From Diacronema lutheri (Eukaryota > Haptophyta > Pavlovophyceae > Pavlovales > Pavlovaceae): 64,000 nt of DNA. Location of the stretch: positions 496,001-560,000 of the forward strand of contig JAGTXO010000005.1 in assembly GCA_019448385.1 (NCBI GenBank). The letters run 5' to 3'. The notes beneath the pieces were generated by a model. The model was not told the DNA's origin and did no database searches. It saw only the letters and a list, made by a program, of their open reading frames with translations. Position 1 is the stretch's first letter. Each line of letters begins with the position of its first letter. The position numbers and the translations under genes are program-made. Positions 18,061 to 27,816 of this stretch are shown one piece after another.

Positions 18061-20783
18061 GTGGCGGTGGACTGCGGCGCGCACGGGCCGGATCACGACG
18101 CCGACCTCGACGCGCCGCGCCGGATGCGCCGGCCGCGCACGCGCCGCAGTACCGCGCAGGGCATGGCAGTCGGCGCGCGCGCGCGGCGGCGGCCGCGCCG
18201 CCGCCGCCGCTCGACGCCGCAAGCGACGCGCGGCGCGCCGAGCAGCTGGCGCAGCCGCTCCGGGCGGCTGCGCGGGTGCGCGCACCTCGCCGCCGTGCCG
18301 CGCGCGCGCGAGGGCGCGGCGGGCCGTGCGCACACCGAGGCGGTTGCGCTCGTGGCCGCGGCGGCGCGGCGCACCGAGCGCCTGCCGTGGCTCTACCGCG
18401 GCACGAGCGTGAGCGCGCGCGACGTGGGCGCGCTCGTCGGCTGCAAATGCGAGCTGCCAAAGGAGATACTCGAACGGGAGATGCACGCGCTTGACGCGCG
18501 TGCGATCGGCTGCAAATGCGAGCTGCCAAAGGAGATACTCGAACGGGAGATGCACGCGCTTAACGCGCGCGCGATCGGCTGCGGCGCGCGCGTGCTGGGC
18601 GCCGAGGCCGTCGACGCGCTTGCCGTCGCCGCGCAGGCGGTGCGCGCCGCGCGGACGGGGCGCGCGCGCGCTGCCGCGGAGGCGGCGTTGCGCGACGCGT
18701 GGGGGGCACACCGGGGCGCTGGTGGCGCGCGCGACGTCGTGCTGCTCGTCACGTGCTCGTCAACGCGCGTGAACGCGGCGGCCGTCGTCGTCGTGCCGCA
18801 AAACGTCGCACGCACGGGCTACGCGCAGCTCGCCAACCCGACGCGGCCGAGCGTTTGCGCGGCGGAGGTGGAGGAGAAGACGAGCGCGCTCGTCGCGAGC
18901 CTGGCGGCGGTGCTGCAAGTCGAGCACCGCGCCGCCGTCGGCGGGCCGTGCGAGGGCGCGGGCCGGTTACGCGTCGATCGCGTCGCCGAGTCGCGCACCG
19001 CGGCGCTCGTCATTGCGTCGGGGTGCATCGAGCGCGCGCTCGCCGCCGCGGACGAGCCGCTCGATCTCGAGCGCGCCGTCGCCGCCCTCGCGCACGACGC
19101 GCGGCGCGCGCTGCGGCTGCGGCAGGTGCGCGCGGAGATGTACGCGCAGTTGATGGGCGACACCGCCGCCCACGGCGCCCTCGTCTCGCTGGCCGCGTCC
19201 GAGCCGCCGCGGCCGACGGCGCCCGCGGGCGGCGCGCGCGGCGTGGCGCCCGCGGCGGCGGCCGGCGCAGCAGCCAAACGCGGCCCGCCCGAGTGGGAGG
19301 CCAAGCTGGTGCAGTCCAACGGCACGCGCGGCAGCGTGCCCGAGGCCGCCTTCGACGCGCTGCTCGTCACGCTGCCCGATCGCGCTCGCCAGAAGCGAGT
19401 CGCGCTCGGCACGGCCGTCGCCTCGGAGATGCTCGCGGCGGATGCGCGCGCGCGAAACGACCTTGCGGCGGAGCACCTCACGAACGCGACCGAGCTCCTC
19501 GTCGTCGCGCACGCGCCGGGCGTTCAACGCCCGCCCGAGCTGCTGCTCGTGCTGCCGGCGGCAGACGCCCAGTCGGCACGGCGCTTCCTCGTCATCACCT
19601 TCGTCGCGCCGCCGAGCGTGCCGGCGGCGGTCGCGACTGGCGCGGCGGGGCCGTCGGCGGGGTCGGGCGCGGCGGGCGGCGCGTGCGCGCTCACGCTCGA
19701 CTGGGCGACCGCATTCGCGCGCGCGTACGCGGGCCGCGCTCGGCTACCACGCGGGCGATGCGCCGACCGTCGAGCACTGGCGGCGGGAAGAGGGCGACGA
19801 GGGCACGGCGCACCCGCGCGCGCTCGCGTACGCGCGGCGCGCACTGAGCGCGGCGCTCAGCGCGCTGCTGGTCAACCTTGGCCGGCTGCGGCTGAGCGCG
19901 CGCCACGTGTGCGCGGCTGGCGTGCAGGTCGTGCGGCAGCAGCGCGACGCGCGCGAGCGGAGCGGCACGGCCGGCGCCGCCGGCGGCGCCGGCGACGGCG
20001 AGGACGATGACGACGACGACGGCGACGGCGACGGCGATGACGATGACGATGACGATGATGGGGCCGGAGGCGGCGGCGGCGGGTATGCGAGCCGCGGCGT
20101 CCGCACCGGCGGGGCGCGCCGGGCAAGCGGCCGGCAGGGCAGGCGGGCGCGCAGCGCCGCAGCAGCGGCGCGCCGGGCGCAAAGCGGGGGCGTGGCAAGG
20201 GCGTGGGCGCGGCGGCGGCGCGCGCGGCGGCGGCGCCGGGCGCGGCGGCGGCGGCGGTGGCGCGGGCGGGGCCACGAGGCGGGCGCGCGCCGAGCCGGAA
20301 GACGCGCCGGCCGGCCAGGCCAAGCGCACGCGCGGTGGCACGGCGCCCGCGCGCGCGCACAGCGCCGAGCATGCTGCGCGCGCGCCGGGCGCGGGCGGGT
20401 CGGGTGGCGTCGGCTCGGGCGCCGGCAGCTCCGCCGCCGCCGCGGCTGGCGCCACCGTCGACAGCCGCAGCCGTGGCGCCAAGGCCTCCGTCCAGCAGCG
20501 CCCGCCGCACCTGCGCGAGACATTCAAGACGATCCCGGTCGGGCCGCACGCCTACACCAGCGCCGAGAAGCGCGAGCGCATCTTCGGCGCCGCGTGCGAG
20601 ATGAACGAGCACGTGATCAACGCGTACGACGTGCTCGCCGACCGCGTGCTCGGGCGCATGCCGGCCGACGGTGGCCTGCCCGCGCAACTTTTGGCCGTGG
20701 GCGAGACCCTGTGTGCGGCCGCCCTGCAATATTACCCGAGTGCACGCGGGCGGCGGCACGCGACCGGCAGCGCGCGGCGGTGA
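18061..20783 (+). pseudogene. Continuation of plus-strand array: unknown acidic/RGG-rich protein
   Basis: A long open frame follows the USP-like end (to about 19740). It contains a duplicated module with CKCELPKEILEREMHAL and helical, Ala-rich sequence such as AALAHDARRALRLRQVRAEM. The reading then shifts by one frame (LGYHAGDAPTVEHWRR) into a run of Asp/Gly (about 20005-20060), and again into a Gly/Arg-rich stretch ending with RETFKTIPVGPHAYTSAEKR and a stop at 20783. I recognise no family. The composition (acidic tract, RGG tract) suggests nucleic-acid or histone binding, but that is only inference. The 3' end overlaps a dispersed repeat copy (20768-20912). Confidence 0.4.
18438..18575 (+). 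repeat. 69-bp tandem duplication
   Basis: Two 69-bp units (18438-18506, 18507-18575) encode 23-residue repeats containing GCKCELPKEILEREMHAL; the next residue is Asp in one and Asn in the other. The period preserves frame. Confidence 0.9.
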
Positions 20784-20912
20784 GGCACGTGCGGGCCCTT
20801 TGGGCCCGTCGGGCCTCGCTGCCCGCTCGCTGGTGACCGGGATGCGCGGGGATCGACGACATTGGTGGCTACTCGATTCTCCCGCAGCTGGTGCCGAGTA
20901 GCGCCGTTAGTA
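20768..20912 (-). repeat. Dispersed repeat copy, inverted relative to 57371-57529
   Basis: Read on the minus strand, it matches 57371-57529 over nearly all its length, from TACTAACGGCGCT through GCACCAGCTGCGGG, CCACCAATGTC and GGCCCGACGGGCCCAAAGGG to CCGCCGCGCGCTG. It overlaps the end of the plus-strand coding array. Its outer edge carries a 13-bp tandem, CGTTAGTATATTA twice (20905-20930). Confidence 0.75.
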
Positions 20913-20935
20913 TATTACGTTAGTATATTACCCGA

Positions 20936-21197
20936 GTTCGATCTGGGAAGATTGTGACGAAATCGTTTCTCTCCGCTCGGGCACAGCATGACAGCTTGTC
21001 ACCCGAGACGCCCGAGCTGTCTTTGACTCGGCGCGTTCGTCGCCGCCAGGTACTGTGTGCACCAGTGACTTGCGCTGTCCGCGTCCCACCTGAACGTGGA
21101 ACGCCGCTTTCCTATCTCCTGGGAAAGCACCGGCCCTGAACGCCGGAACGTGCTCCCGAGGCATGCGTGCAGCCAGGGTCAGCCCGACTTCACGTCG
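20936..21197. repeat. 262-bp direct repeat, left copy
   Basis: It is nearly identical to 22505-22766, with three substitutions that I can see in 262 bases. The two copies flank a 1307-bp segment with the proline-rich membrane protein gene. On the minus strand the right copy continues an open frame from 23666, while this copy is detached from it. Confidence 0.95.
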
Positions 21198-21221
21198 ACG
21201 TAAGAGCACGTTCCGGCGTTC
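21138..21221. repeat. 18-bp inverted repeat across the left junction
   Basis: GAACGCCGGAACGTGCTC (21138-21155, inside the direct repeat) recurs as its perfect reverse complement at 21204-21221, just inside the unique segment. Confidence 0.9.
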
Positions 21222-21364
21222 ATTAGCTCCAAGAGTTACAGGAAATTAAAAGTTCACCAACCCCGTCCGGATCGTTTCCGGACATCTGATTGCCGGGTGT
21301 CTGTCAAAAAGCGACCGAAATTCGGAGTTCGAACATTCCGTTTCACACCCCCTCTACTTGAGAC

Positions 21365-21824
21365 ATGCGCGTCGCGATCGTCCTGCTCGTCATCGTCCCC
21401 TCTTCCTTCACGCACGCCGGGGTCGCCTTCGGTGGCAACGACTGGTACCTCGCGGCCACCAACAGTAATTGTGACACCACGTGCGCAGGGCTCGTGCCCA
21501 GCTTGGTCTGCGACGGCGACGCCCTCCTCAACTGGACGCAGCCGACCGAGAACGACTTCGAAGGCTTCATCGACGACTTTGCCGGCGTGTCCTCGACGTA
21601 CTGCGTGGGCACGTACCCGAGGACGCCCGCCGCCGTGTACCAGCCAGCGAGGCCTCTCATCACCAACCCGACGAGTAGCTTCGCCGGCGAGTGCCACGCG
21701 GGCGTGAGCACGGCGACGTCGGCCGTGCAGGCGTGCGGCGCAGGCAGCAACGCCAACTTCCAGCGCCTGTGCACGTGCGTGCCCCCAGGACCGTCTTCGC
21801 CACCGTCGCCGCCACCGTCGCCGC

Positions 21825-21855
<31 letters not shown>

Positions 21856-21950
21856 GCCGCCGTCGCCGCCGCCGTCGCCGCCGCCGCCGTCGCCGTCGCC
21901 GCCGCCATCGCCATCGCCGCCACCGTCGCCGCCGCCGTCGCCGCCGCCGC

Positions 21951-21989
<39 letters not shown>

Positions 21990-22363
21990 CGCCGCCGCCG
22001 CCGCCGCCGTCGCCGTCGCCGCCGCCATCGCCGCCGCCGTCGCCGTCGCCGCCGCCGTCGCCGCCGCCGCCGTCGCCGCCACCGTCGCCGCCGCCGTCGC
22101 CACCTCCGTTTCCGCCACCATCGCCACCGCCGCCGTCAGCCCACGAGGACGCCGACACGTCGCCATCTCGCCCGCCGCCTCCTTCACCGTCGCCGCCTCC
22201 TGCGGCTGCCGACACGACGACTGTGAGCAACCAGGCGGACGTGATCACGGGCAGCGTCGTGGGCGGGGTGGGCGGCCTCGCCCTCATCGGCGTGCTCATC
22301 CTCGCGTTTTTCCGGATGCGGTTCAGGTCGCAGCAGAAGAACACGGTCGCCGTAGTCGGATGA
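21365..22363 (+). CDS. Secreted, Pro/Ser-rich single-pass membrane protein
   Basis: The protein has 332 residues from ATG 21365, without introns. It has a signal peptide (residues 1-18), a Cys-rich ectodomain (about 20-138, about eight Cys), a long (Ser-Pro-Pro-Pro)n stalk (about 142-265) like pherophorin or extensin linkers, one transmembrane helix (about 293-314, preceded by GSVVGGVGG) and a short basic tail. It is probably a cell-surface or cell-wall glycoprotein with O-glycosylated hydroxyprolines; the role is unknown. It is the only intact gene in the degenerate island and sits exactly between two 262-bp direct repeats, so it may be cargo of the rearrangement. Confidence 0.8.
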
Positions 22364-22486
22364 AGGAGCTCGCCACCGGCTCTGAAGGTCAAGGACACAC
22401 ATGGTCGCTTTGTCGACGCAGCGCGGAGCCACCGGCCGCCCGGAGTCGGACGGCTGCTGCCGGTGCTGCGGGCCAAAGGCCCGAGT

Positions 22487-22513
22487 AGATCGAACCTCAC
22501 TGAGGTTCGATCT
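22487..22513. repeat. 27-bp palindrome at the right junction
   Basis: Perfect 13-bp arms (AGATCGAACCTCA and TGAGGTTCGATCT) are separated by one base. The right arm overlaps the start of the right 262-bp repeat; the left arm is the last unique sequence. Confidence 0.9.
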
Positions 22514-23666
22514 GGGAAGATTGTGACGAAATCGTTTCTCTCCGCTCGGGCACAGCATGACAGCTTGTCACCCGAGACGCCCGAGTTGTCTTTGACTCGG
22601 CGCGTTCGTCACCGCCAGGTACTGTGTGCACCAGTGACCTGCGCTGTCCGCGTCCCACCTGAACGTGGAACGCCGCTTTCCTATCTCCTGGGAAAGCACC
22701 GGCCCTGAACGCCGGAACGTGCTCCCGAGGCATGCGTGCAGCCAGGGTCAGCCCGACTTCACGTCGGGCGCGCTCGAGCCGCCGCCCGCGCGGGAGGTAG
22801 ACGGCCGGTCCCGCGCGGTCACGCACCGCCTGCCTGCCGTCGCGGCCGGCGAGGAAGTCATCCTTGCCCACGGCGTTGGCGCTCGGCAGGTCCCCCAGCG
22901 CCGCCTCGAGCGCCTCGACGACGAACGCGCCGTGCACGTCCGTGCGCGCCGCGCGCCGCGCGTCAAAGGTCGCGTCCGCGCGGCGCGCAAAGCCGGCGCC
23001 GCGCGCGCGCTGCCGCTGCGTCATCTGCGTGCTGATCGCGCCACGCCGCGGGAGGCGCGAGAAGGTCGTCCACCCGCACGGCCCGGCGTCGCAGCCGACG
23101 ACATGGCGCAGACCCGCGCACCACAGCTGACGCAGCTGCCGGGGCGACGCGCGCAGCAGCGGAGCGCGCGGCTTGCGGCAGCGGCGCGCGAGCCGCTCGC
23201 CCTCGCGCGCGTCAGCAACAGCGGCGTCGTCCGCGTCCGCGCCGTCCGCCGCCGACGCTGCGCCGTTTAACGGCTCGGCGGGCGCGGGCACGCGCACCTT
23301 GCAAAACGTGTGCACGTCGACGCCGTCGGTGCCGACCGACGTGACCGGCTCCCTGCCCGGCAGTTGCGCGGCAGGCAGAGGCGTGCGCCCCACCCACGTC
23401 CGCCGCGCATCGGCGGCGAGGCCGGCGGGCGGCCGCTCGCGCCCCGCGTAGTCGAAGGCGCGGTTGGAGATGTCGAAGACGAGCGCAAAGATGCAATACT
23501 TGATCCGCGCGTCGGTCGTCACCGGACGGCCGAACTCGTTGAACGTCAAGGCCGGCTTGCCGCCGTGGTCGAGCAGCCCGTGCGCCCAAGCCCGCACGGC
23601 GGTGCGGTTCGTCTTGGACGCGCTGTCCCGAATGGCACTGGCGTCGAGGCGCACGTAGCGCGGCAC
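22497..23666 (-). pseudogene. Minus-strand coding array, 3' part, unknown
   Basis: An open frame of 389 codons has a protein-like first half (YVRLDASAIRDSASKTNRTA, PALTFNEFGRPVTTDARIKY, FALVFDISNRAFDYAGRERP, VTSVGTDGVDVHTFCKVRVP). The second half is less convincing and ends inside the right 262-bp direct repeat. It follows the 23694 stop in another frame, so both are probably parts of one broken gene. I recognise no family; the VGTDG.DVH motif hints at an enzyme core, but this is not enough to assign one. Confidence 0.4.
22505..22766. repeat. 262-bp direct repeat, right copy
   Basis: This is the partner of 20936-21197. Here the repeat is the 3' end of a minus-strand open frame (stop at 22497), so this copy is probably the original and the left one the duplicate. 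Confidence 0.95.
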
Positions 23667-23693
23667 TTGCGACTGGCGCCGCGGCAGGATGCC

Positions 23694-25592
23694 TTACGGC
23701 GGCGCGGTGCGGGTCAGCTCGGTGTAGATGCCCGCGAGCCGGCGCAGCAGCGCGTGGCCCTCTTGTCGGCGCTCCTTCCGCTTGAGGAAGTAGTTGGTGT
23801 AGTGGCGGGTGCCTGCCCACCCCTCGGTCGATGCGCACGTGTAGTCGATGCCTTTGAGGACCATCACGCCCAGGTGCGGCTTGAGCGCCAACGGCGCGCC
23901 GTCCGCCGCGCCGCTCGCGTCGCCCGTGAGCAGCAGCGTCGAGAGCGTCTTGGCCAGCGCGTTGCGCTCCTCGCGCTTGCGAGGCGCGTTCGCGTCCCGC
24001 TCGACGGCGTAGCGCACAATTACCTTGAGCAGCGGCGACTCGACGCGCCGCGGGTGCTCGATGCACGCCGTCGCCACCTCCATCGTCGCCTGCTGCGCCC
24101 GTGGCGTCCGCGCGCGCTCCACTGCGCCCGTGGCGTCGACGTGCAGCGCAAGGAGCGCCGCGCCGACCCCCGCGCGGCGATGGGCCTGAGCACGCGCCGA
24201 CTCACCGCGCGGCGATGAGCCTGAGCACGCGCGCGCGCTTGCCCGGCGCGCACACGTCGCCGAGCGCGGCGCGCGAGCGCGCCGCGCGGCGGCGCGGCCG
24301 CAGTCGGCTCTGCGCCCTCCGTCGCGAGATCGGCCTCGAGCGCGCGCAGCCGGTTGGGCGTGATCACCACGCGCGCCTCGGCATCGGTGGACGAGCTGGC
24401 CGCGATGCGCGCCGCCTTTTCGGTGAACACGGCGAGCGGCAGCTCGGGTCCGCGCCGCTGCGCGATGGCGCGCCGTTCGCGCTCGGTCAGGCGCGCGCCT
24501 TGATAGTGCGCGTCCACGAGCTGGCCGCGATGCCGCGCGCCTTGATAGTGCGCGTCCACGAGCTGGCCGCGATGCCGCGCGCCTTGATAGTGCGCGTCCA
24601 CGAGCTGGCCGCGATGCCGCGCGCCTTGATAGTGCGCGTCCACGAGCTGGCCGCGATGCCGCGCGCCTTGATAGTGCGCGTCCACGAGCTGGCCGCGATG
24701 CCGCGCGCCTTGATAGTGCGCGTCCACGAGCTGGCCGCGATGCCGCGCGCCTTGATAGTGCGCGTCCACGAGCTGGCCGCGATGCCGCGCGCCTTGATAA
24801 TGCGCGTCCACGAGCTGGCCGCGATGCCGCGCGCCTTGATAGTGCGCGTCCACGAGCTGGCCGCGATGCCGCGCGCCTTGATAGTGCGCGTCCACGAGCT
24901 GGCCGCGATGCCGCGCGCCTTGATAGTGCGCGTCCACGAGCTGGCCGCGATGCCGCGCGCCTTGATAGTGCGCGTCCACGAGCTGGCCGCGATGCCGCGC
25001 GCCTTGATAGTGCGCGTCCACGAGCTGGCCGCGATGCCGCGCGCCTTGATAGTGCGCGTCCACGAGCTGGCCGCGATGCCGCGCGCCTTGATAGTGCGCG
25101 TCCACGAGCTGGCCGCGATGCCGCGCGCGCGGCGCGGGCGAGGCGGCAGCGGCTCGAGGTTCGCGGCGTGCGCGCGGCGCTCGGCGCGCCGAGCGCGAGC
25201 GCGGCGTGGCGCCGCGCGCGCGCGCCGCGCTCCGCGCCCAGCCGCGTCACGTAGTCGGCGGTTGGGCGGCTCGCCGCGATACGCGCGGCGGCGACGCGCG
25301 CGCCGTACGAGCCGGGCAAGGACACGCCGTCGCGCCAGTACCTCGAGCTCGCAAACGGGTCCCTTGGCGCGCTCGCGACCACCGCCGGCCGGCGCGGCGT
25401 GGCGCCCGCCGCCGCGCCGCGCCCTCCACCGCCCGCGCCGTCGTCCTCGTCCCCGCCCTCGTCCGCGCGCGCGCGCTTGCCGCCGGCGCCACCTACAGCT
25501 GACCGACGCCCTCGTCGAGCAGCGCGCACGGCTTCTACCGCGGCTCCCCGCCGGCGCAGACGCTCGCGACCGCGCTCGCCATGCCGCTCCAA
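23694..25592 (-). pseudogene. Minus-strand coding array, middle part with repeats, unknown
   Basis: Protein-like stretches are PRDPFASSRYWRDGVSLPGS (about 25.35 kb), the 42-bp repeat array in its best frame (VDAHYQGARHRGQL units), then VFTEKAARIAASSSTDAEAR in the repeat frame, and, after a frame change near 24.2 kb, SPLLKVIVRYAVERDANAPR and LKPHLGVMVLKGIDYT up to the stop at 23694. At least two frame changes lack splice sites. I recognise no family. The strand faces the plus-strand array; both arms point toward the 21-22.5 kb repeats. Confidence 0.35.
24493..25122. repeat. 42-bp tandem array, 15 copies
   Basis: Fifteen head-to-tail 42-bp units show almost no variation; one unit has a single A for G change near 24798. 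Because 42 is a multiple of three the array is open on both strands; the minus strand gives repeats such as VDAHYQGARHRGQL. The near-perfect identity means recent expansion or active homogenisation. Confidence 0.97.
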
Positions 25593-25675
25593 CGCGCGGG
25601 CGTCGCGAGCCCGCCCGCGCAGCGCAGCCAGATGACGCCGTGCCGCGCGAACGCCTCCACGCGCGCCGGCGCGCG

Positions 25676-26735
25676 TCAGCTGCGCCGCGCAGCGCCAGCC
25701 GCGTCAGCGGCTGGTCGTCCGCTCGCGCGCCGAGCGCAGGCGCCGCGGCGGGCGCGTGCGCCTGCCGCGGCCCGGCGTCCGCGCCGCCGGACGTTGAGCG
25801 TCACGCACCGCGCAAGCGGCGCCGACGCGCGGGCGCGCGGCTCAAAGCGGACGACGACCGCGCGGCCCGGCCCGAAGAGCGCCGCGAGCCCTTCCTCGCC
25901 GCACAGCTCGGCGTGCAGCCACGCGGCGAAGGCGGCCGGTGAGTCCGGCGGCGCGGCGGCGCGCAGGGAGCACCGCATGGTAGCGGCAGCCCCCTCGCCT
26001 AGCAGCGCGTCGGCGAGCCGCGCGACGAGCGCGCCGGGCTCATCCTCGCCGAGCGCGCCGCCCGCGCGCGCAAGCGCGCCTGCGAGCTCGACCGCGGCTG
26101 CCTGCGCGGCGCCCTACGCCGCCTCCTCCTGCCCGTTCGTCTGAAGCAGGTCGGCCGCGTTCAGCGCGGACGCGCGCAGGCAGCCGAGGGCGCGCCGCAC
26201 GCGCGCGCCGAGCGTCGCGTCGCCGCCGGCTGGGTCGGCGGCCTCGCCGGCGGCGCGCGCAAAGTCTGCGCCGACTAGCACGTACAGCGCCGCGCCGAGC
26301 GGCGCGGGTGCGTCGCCGCTCGCCACGAGCGCGAGCGGCAGCCGGCGCGCGCAGCCAGCGAGGCCGCGCGGCAGGCTTGCGTCGGCGCGCTCGCGCTTGC
26401 GGCACCCGTAGCACGCCCGCGGCTGGCGCCGCGCAGGCAGCCGAGGCGGTCTTGGCGAGCGCGAGATGCGCGCAATGCGCGCGCACGCGGGCGCAGAAGC
26501 GCGCGACGCGCGGCAGCGCGGTGTCGATCCACCGCGCCTCCTCGGGCACCACGTGCGCCACGTGCGCGACGGCCTGCGTAGCGAGCGGCGCGTCCTGCAT
26601 GTAGACGGACGAGCGGATGTCGAGGCAGAGCATGTCGAGGTGCAGCTGCTTCATGTGCCTGCTCAGCGGGCCGTCGGCGCGTAGCGTCAACGCGCTGGTC
26701 GAGGCGGTCGTCTTCACTTCGACGTACCGCAGCGT
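25676..26735 (-). pseudogene. Minus-strand coding array, 5' part, with YqaJ-like start
   Basis: The most upstream piece reads RYVEVKTTASTSA, then SRHMKQLHLDMLCLDIRSSV and HVVPEEARWIDTALPRVARF. A V.EVK strand followed by a Q.H.DM helix resembles the core of YqaJ-type viral recombinase nucleases, which are common in phages, large DNA viruses and some transposons, but the match is weak. Frame changes follow (PLGAALYVLVGADFARAAGE with a stop at 26114, then FAAWLHAELCGEEGLAALFG). No splice sites join them. I treat it as a degenerate gene. Confidence 0.3.
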
Positions 26736-27816
26736 CTAGCGGTCGATTGGGGGTGTGGTGTTGGTTGTTGGGTTTGTTTGGTTGTGGCGAGTTGGGCCGT
26801 GGAAATTCGTGCCCGGCGCGGCAGACTGCGTCGACCGCGATGCGAGCGCAGCAGCCGGCGCGAGCGCGAGGCGCCGCGAGCGCGAGGCGGCCGACAACCT
26901 CGTCCGCGGTATCACTGGGACGCGGGGGGTGATGATGGCCACCACCCGTAACCTGGCGATGCTTCCCGAGCTCGCAAGCAGCGCAGGCGCAGGCGCAGCG
27001 CAGTTCGCCGCAGCGAACTGGCGGCGGCTGGCGCGAGGTCAGGTTACGAGCTCGGAACCTCGCAAGCAGCGTGCTCAGAGGAGCGCCGCGACAAGGCGAA
27101 CGGCCGCGGCGAGGCCGGAGTCGCGCGCGCCTACGGCCTCGCCGCGTGCTGCTCCTCGGAGTCATGATCGACTGAGTGCGCGAAAATCGGATTAAACGAG
27201 AGCTCCTGAAGCCGGGCGGGCGTGAGATCACGTGTGAAGGGTGAGTGTGGGCAAACGCGCACGCTAGCGCGCCCACTCGCACGCGCATGCGCTGCGTCAG
27301 CAGATGGGGTGAGCTCCGCGCGCGCGCGCGTGTCTCGAAGGTGAATAGGCTCGAACGGCACGCAGAAAGCCGCACGAGTAAAGTGAGCCCGCGAGTGGTG
27401 GCCCCTTTGCGCACGTCATGAAGGTGGAGAGCGGCTGGGATGCCGACAGCCCACTGATTATCGTGCGGGGAGGGTAGGGGCATGTGGCAAGGCGGAGGAG
27501 CGCACGGCACGGCGCGGGGCCACGCGGAGCGCCGTGCGAGGTGCCGCGGGTGCACTCCATCCGACCCGTAGTTTGCTCGCCAAGCGCCTGGCGTTGGTTA
27601 CTTGGATGGTGTTGTGTCCTCATCGGACGTGCCCCACGTCTCCCCCCGCTGCGCGTGCCCCCCCGCGCCCGTACCTGTGGACATCTCATTTCGGTCATTT
27701 TGCGACGAGCGCCCTTGCCTCTCCCCTCCCGTCGCACATCGAATGCCGAACACGCCACATTTCAATACGCCGGAATGACGACAGCCGAGATGGTGCATTG
27801 GGTGACCGAGTGAACG
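26736..27816. other. 1.1-kb gene-free region
   Basis: It begins with a T/G-rich stretch (about 26745-26790) unlike the surrounding GC-rich DNA and has no supported gene. It marks the right edge of the degenerate island and holds the promoter of the F-box/WD40 gene. Confidence 0.5.

Noticed and set aside
15699-18711. Long minus-strand open frames (for example 15699-18020 and 17395-18711)
   Set aside because: They are extremely Arg/Ala-rich with no domain pattern, as expected for the antisense of GC-rich coding-like DNA. The plus strand gives the protein-like reading.
22501-22513. tRNA gene or tRNA-derived SINE
   Set aside because: GGTTCGATC resembles a B box, but I find no A box, no cloverleaf and no poly-T end near it. 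The match is part of the 27-bp palindrome.
20936-22766. LTR retrotransposon
   Set aside because: The 262-bp repeats lack TG...CA ends, and the enclosed DNA has no reverse transcriptase, integrase, primer-binding site or polypurine tract.
24493-25122. CRISPR-like array
   Set aside because: The 42-bp units are directly adjacent with no spacers, and the genome is eukaryotic. It is a plain tandem repeat.
24101-25942. Plus-strand open frame of 613 codons
   Set aside because: Its length comes from the 42-bp array being open in all frames. The remainder is Arg-rich and low in complexity, while the minus strand has protein-like segments.
14600-26740. Confident call of an integrated giant virus or a named transposon class
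   Set aside because: I see no major capsid protein, packaging ATPase, DNA polymerase, integrase or DDE transposase that I can defend. The element status stays a hypothesis.
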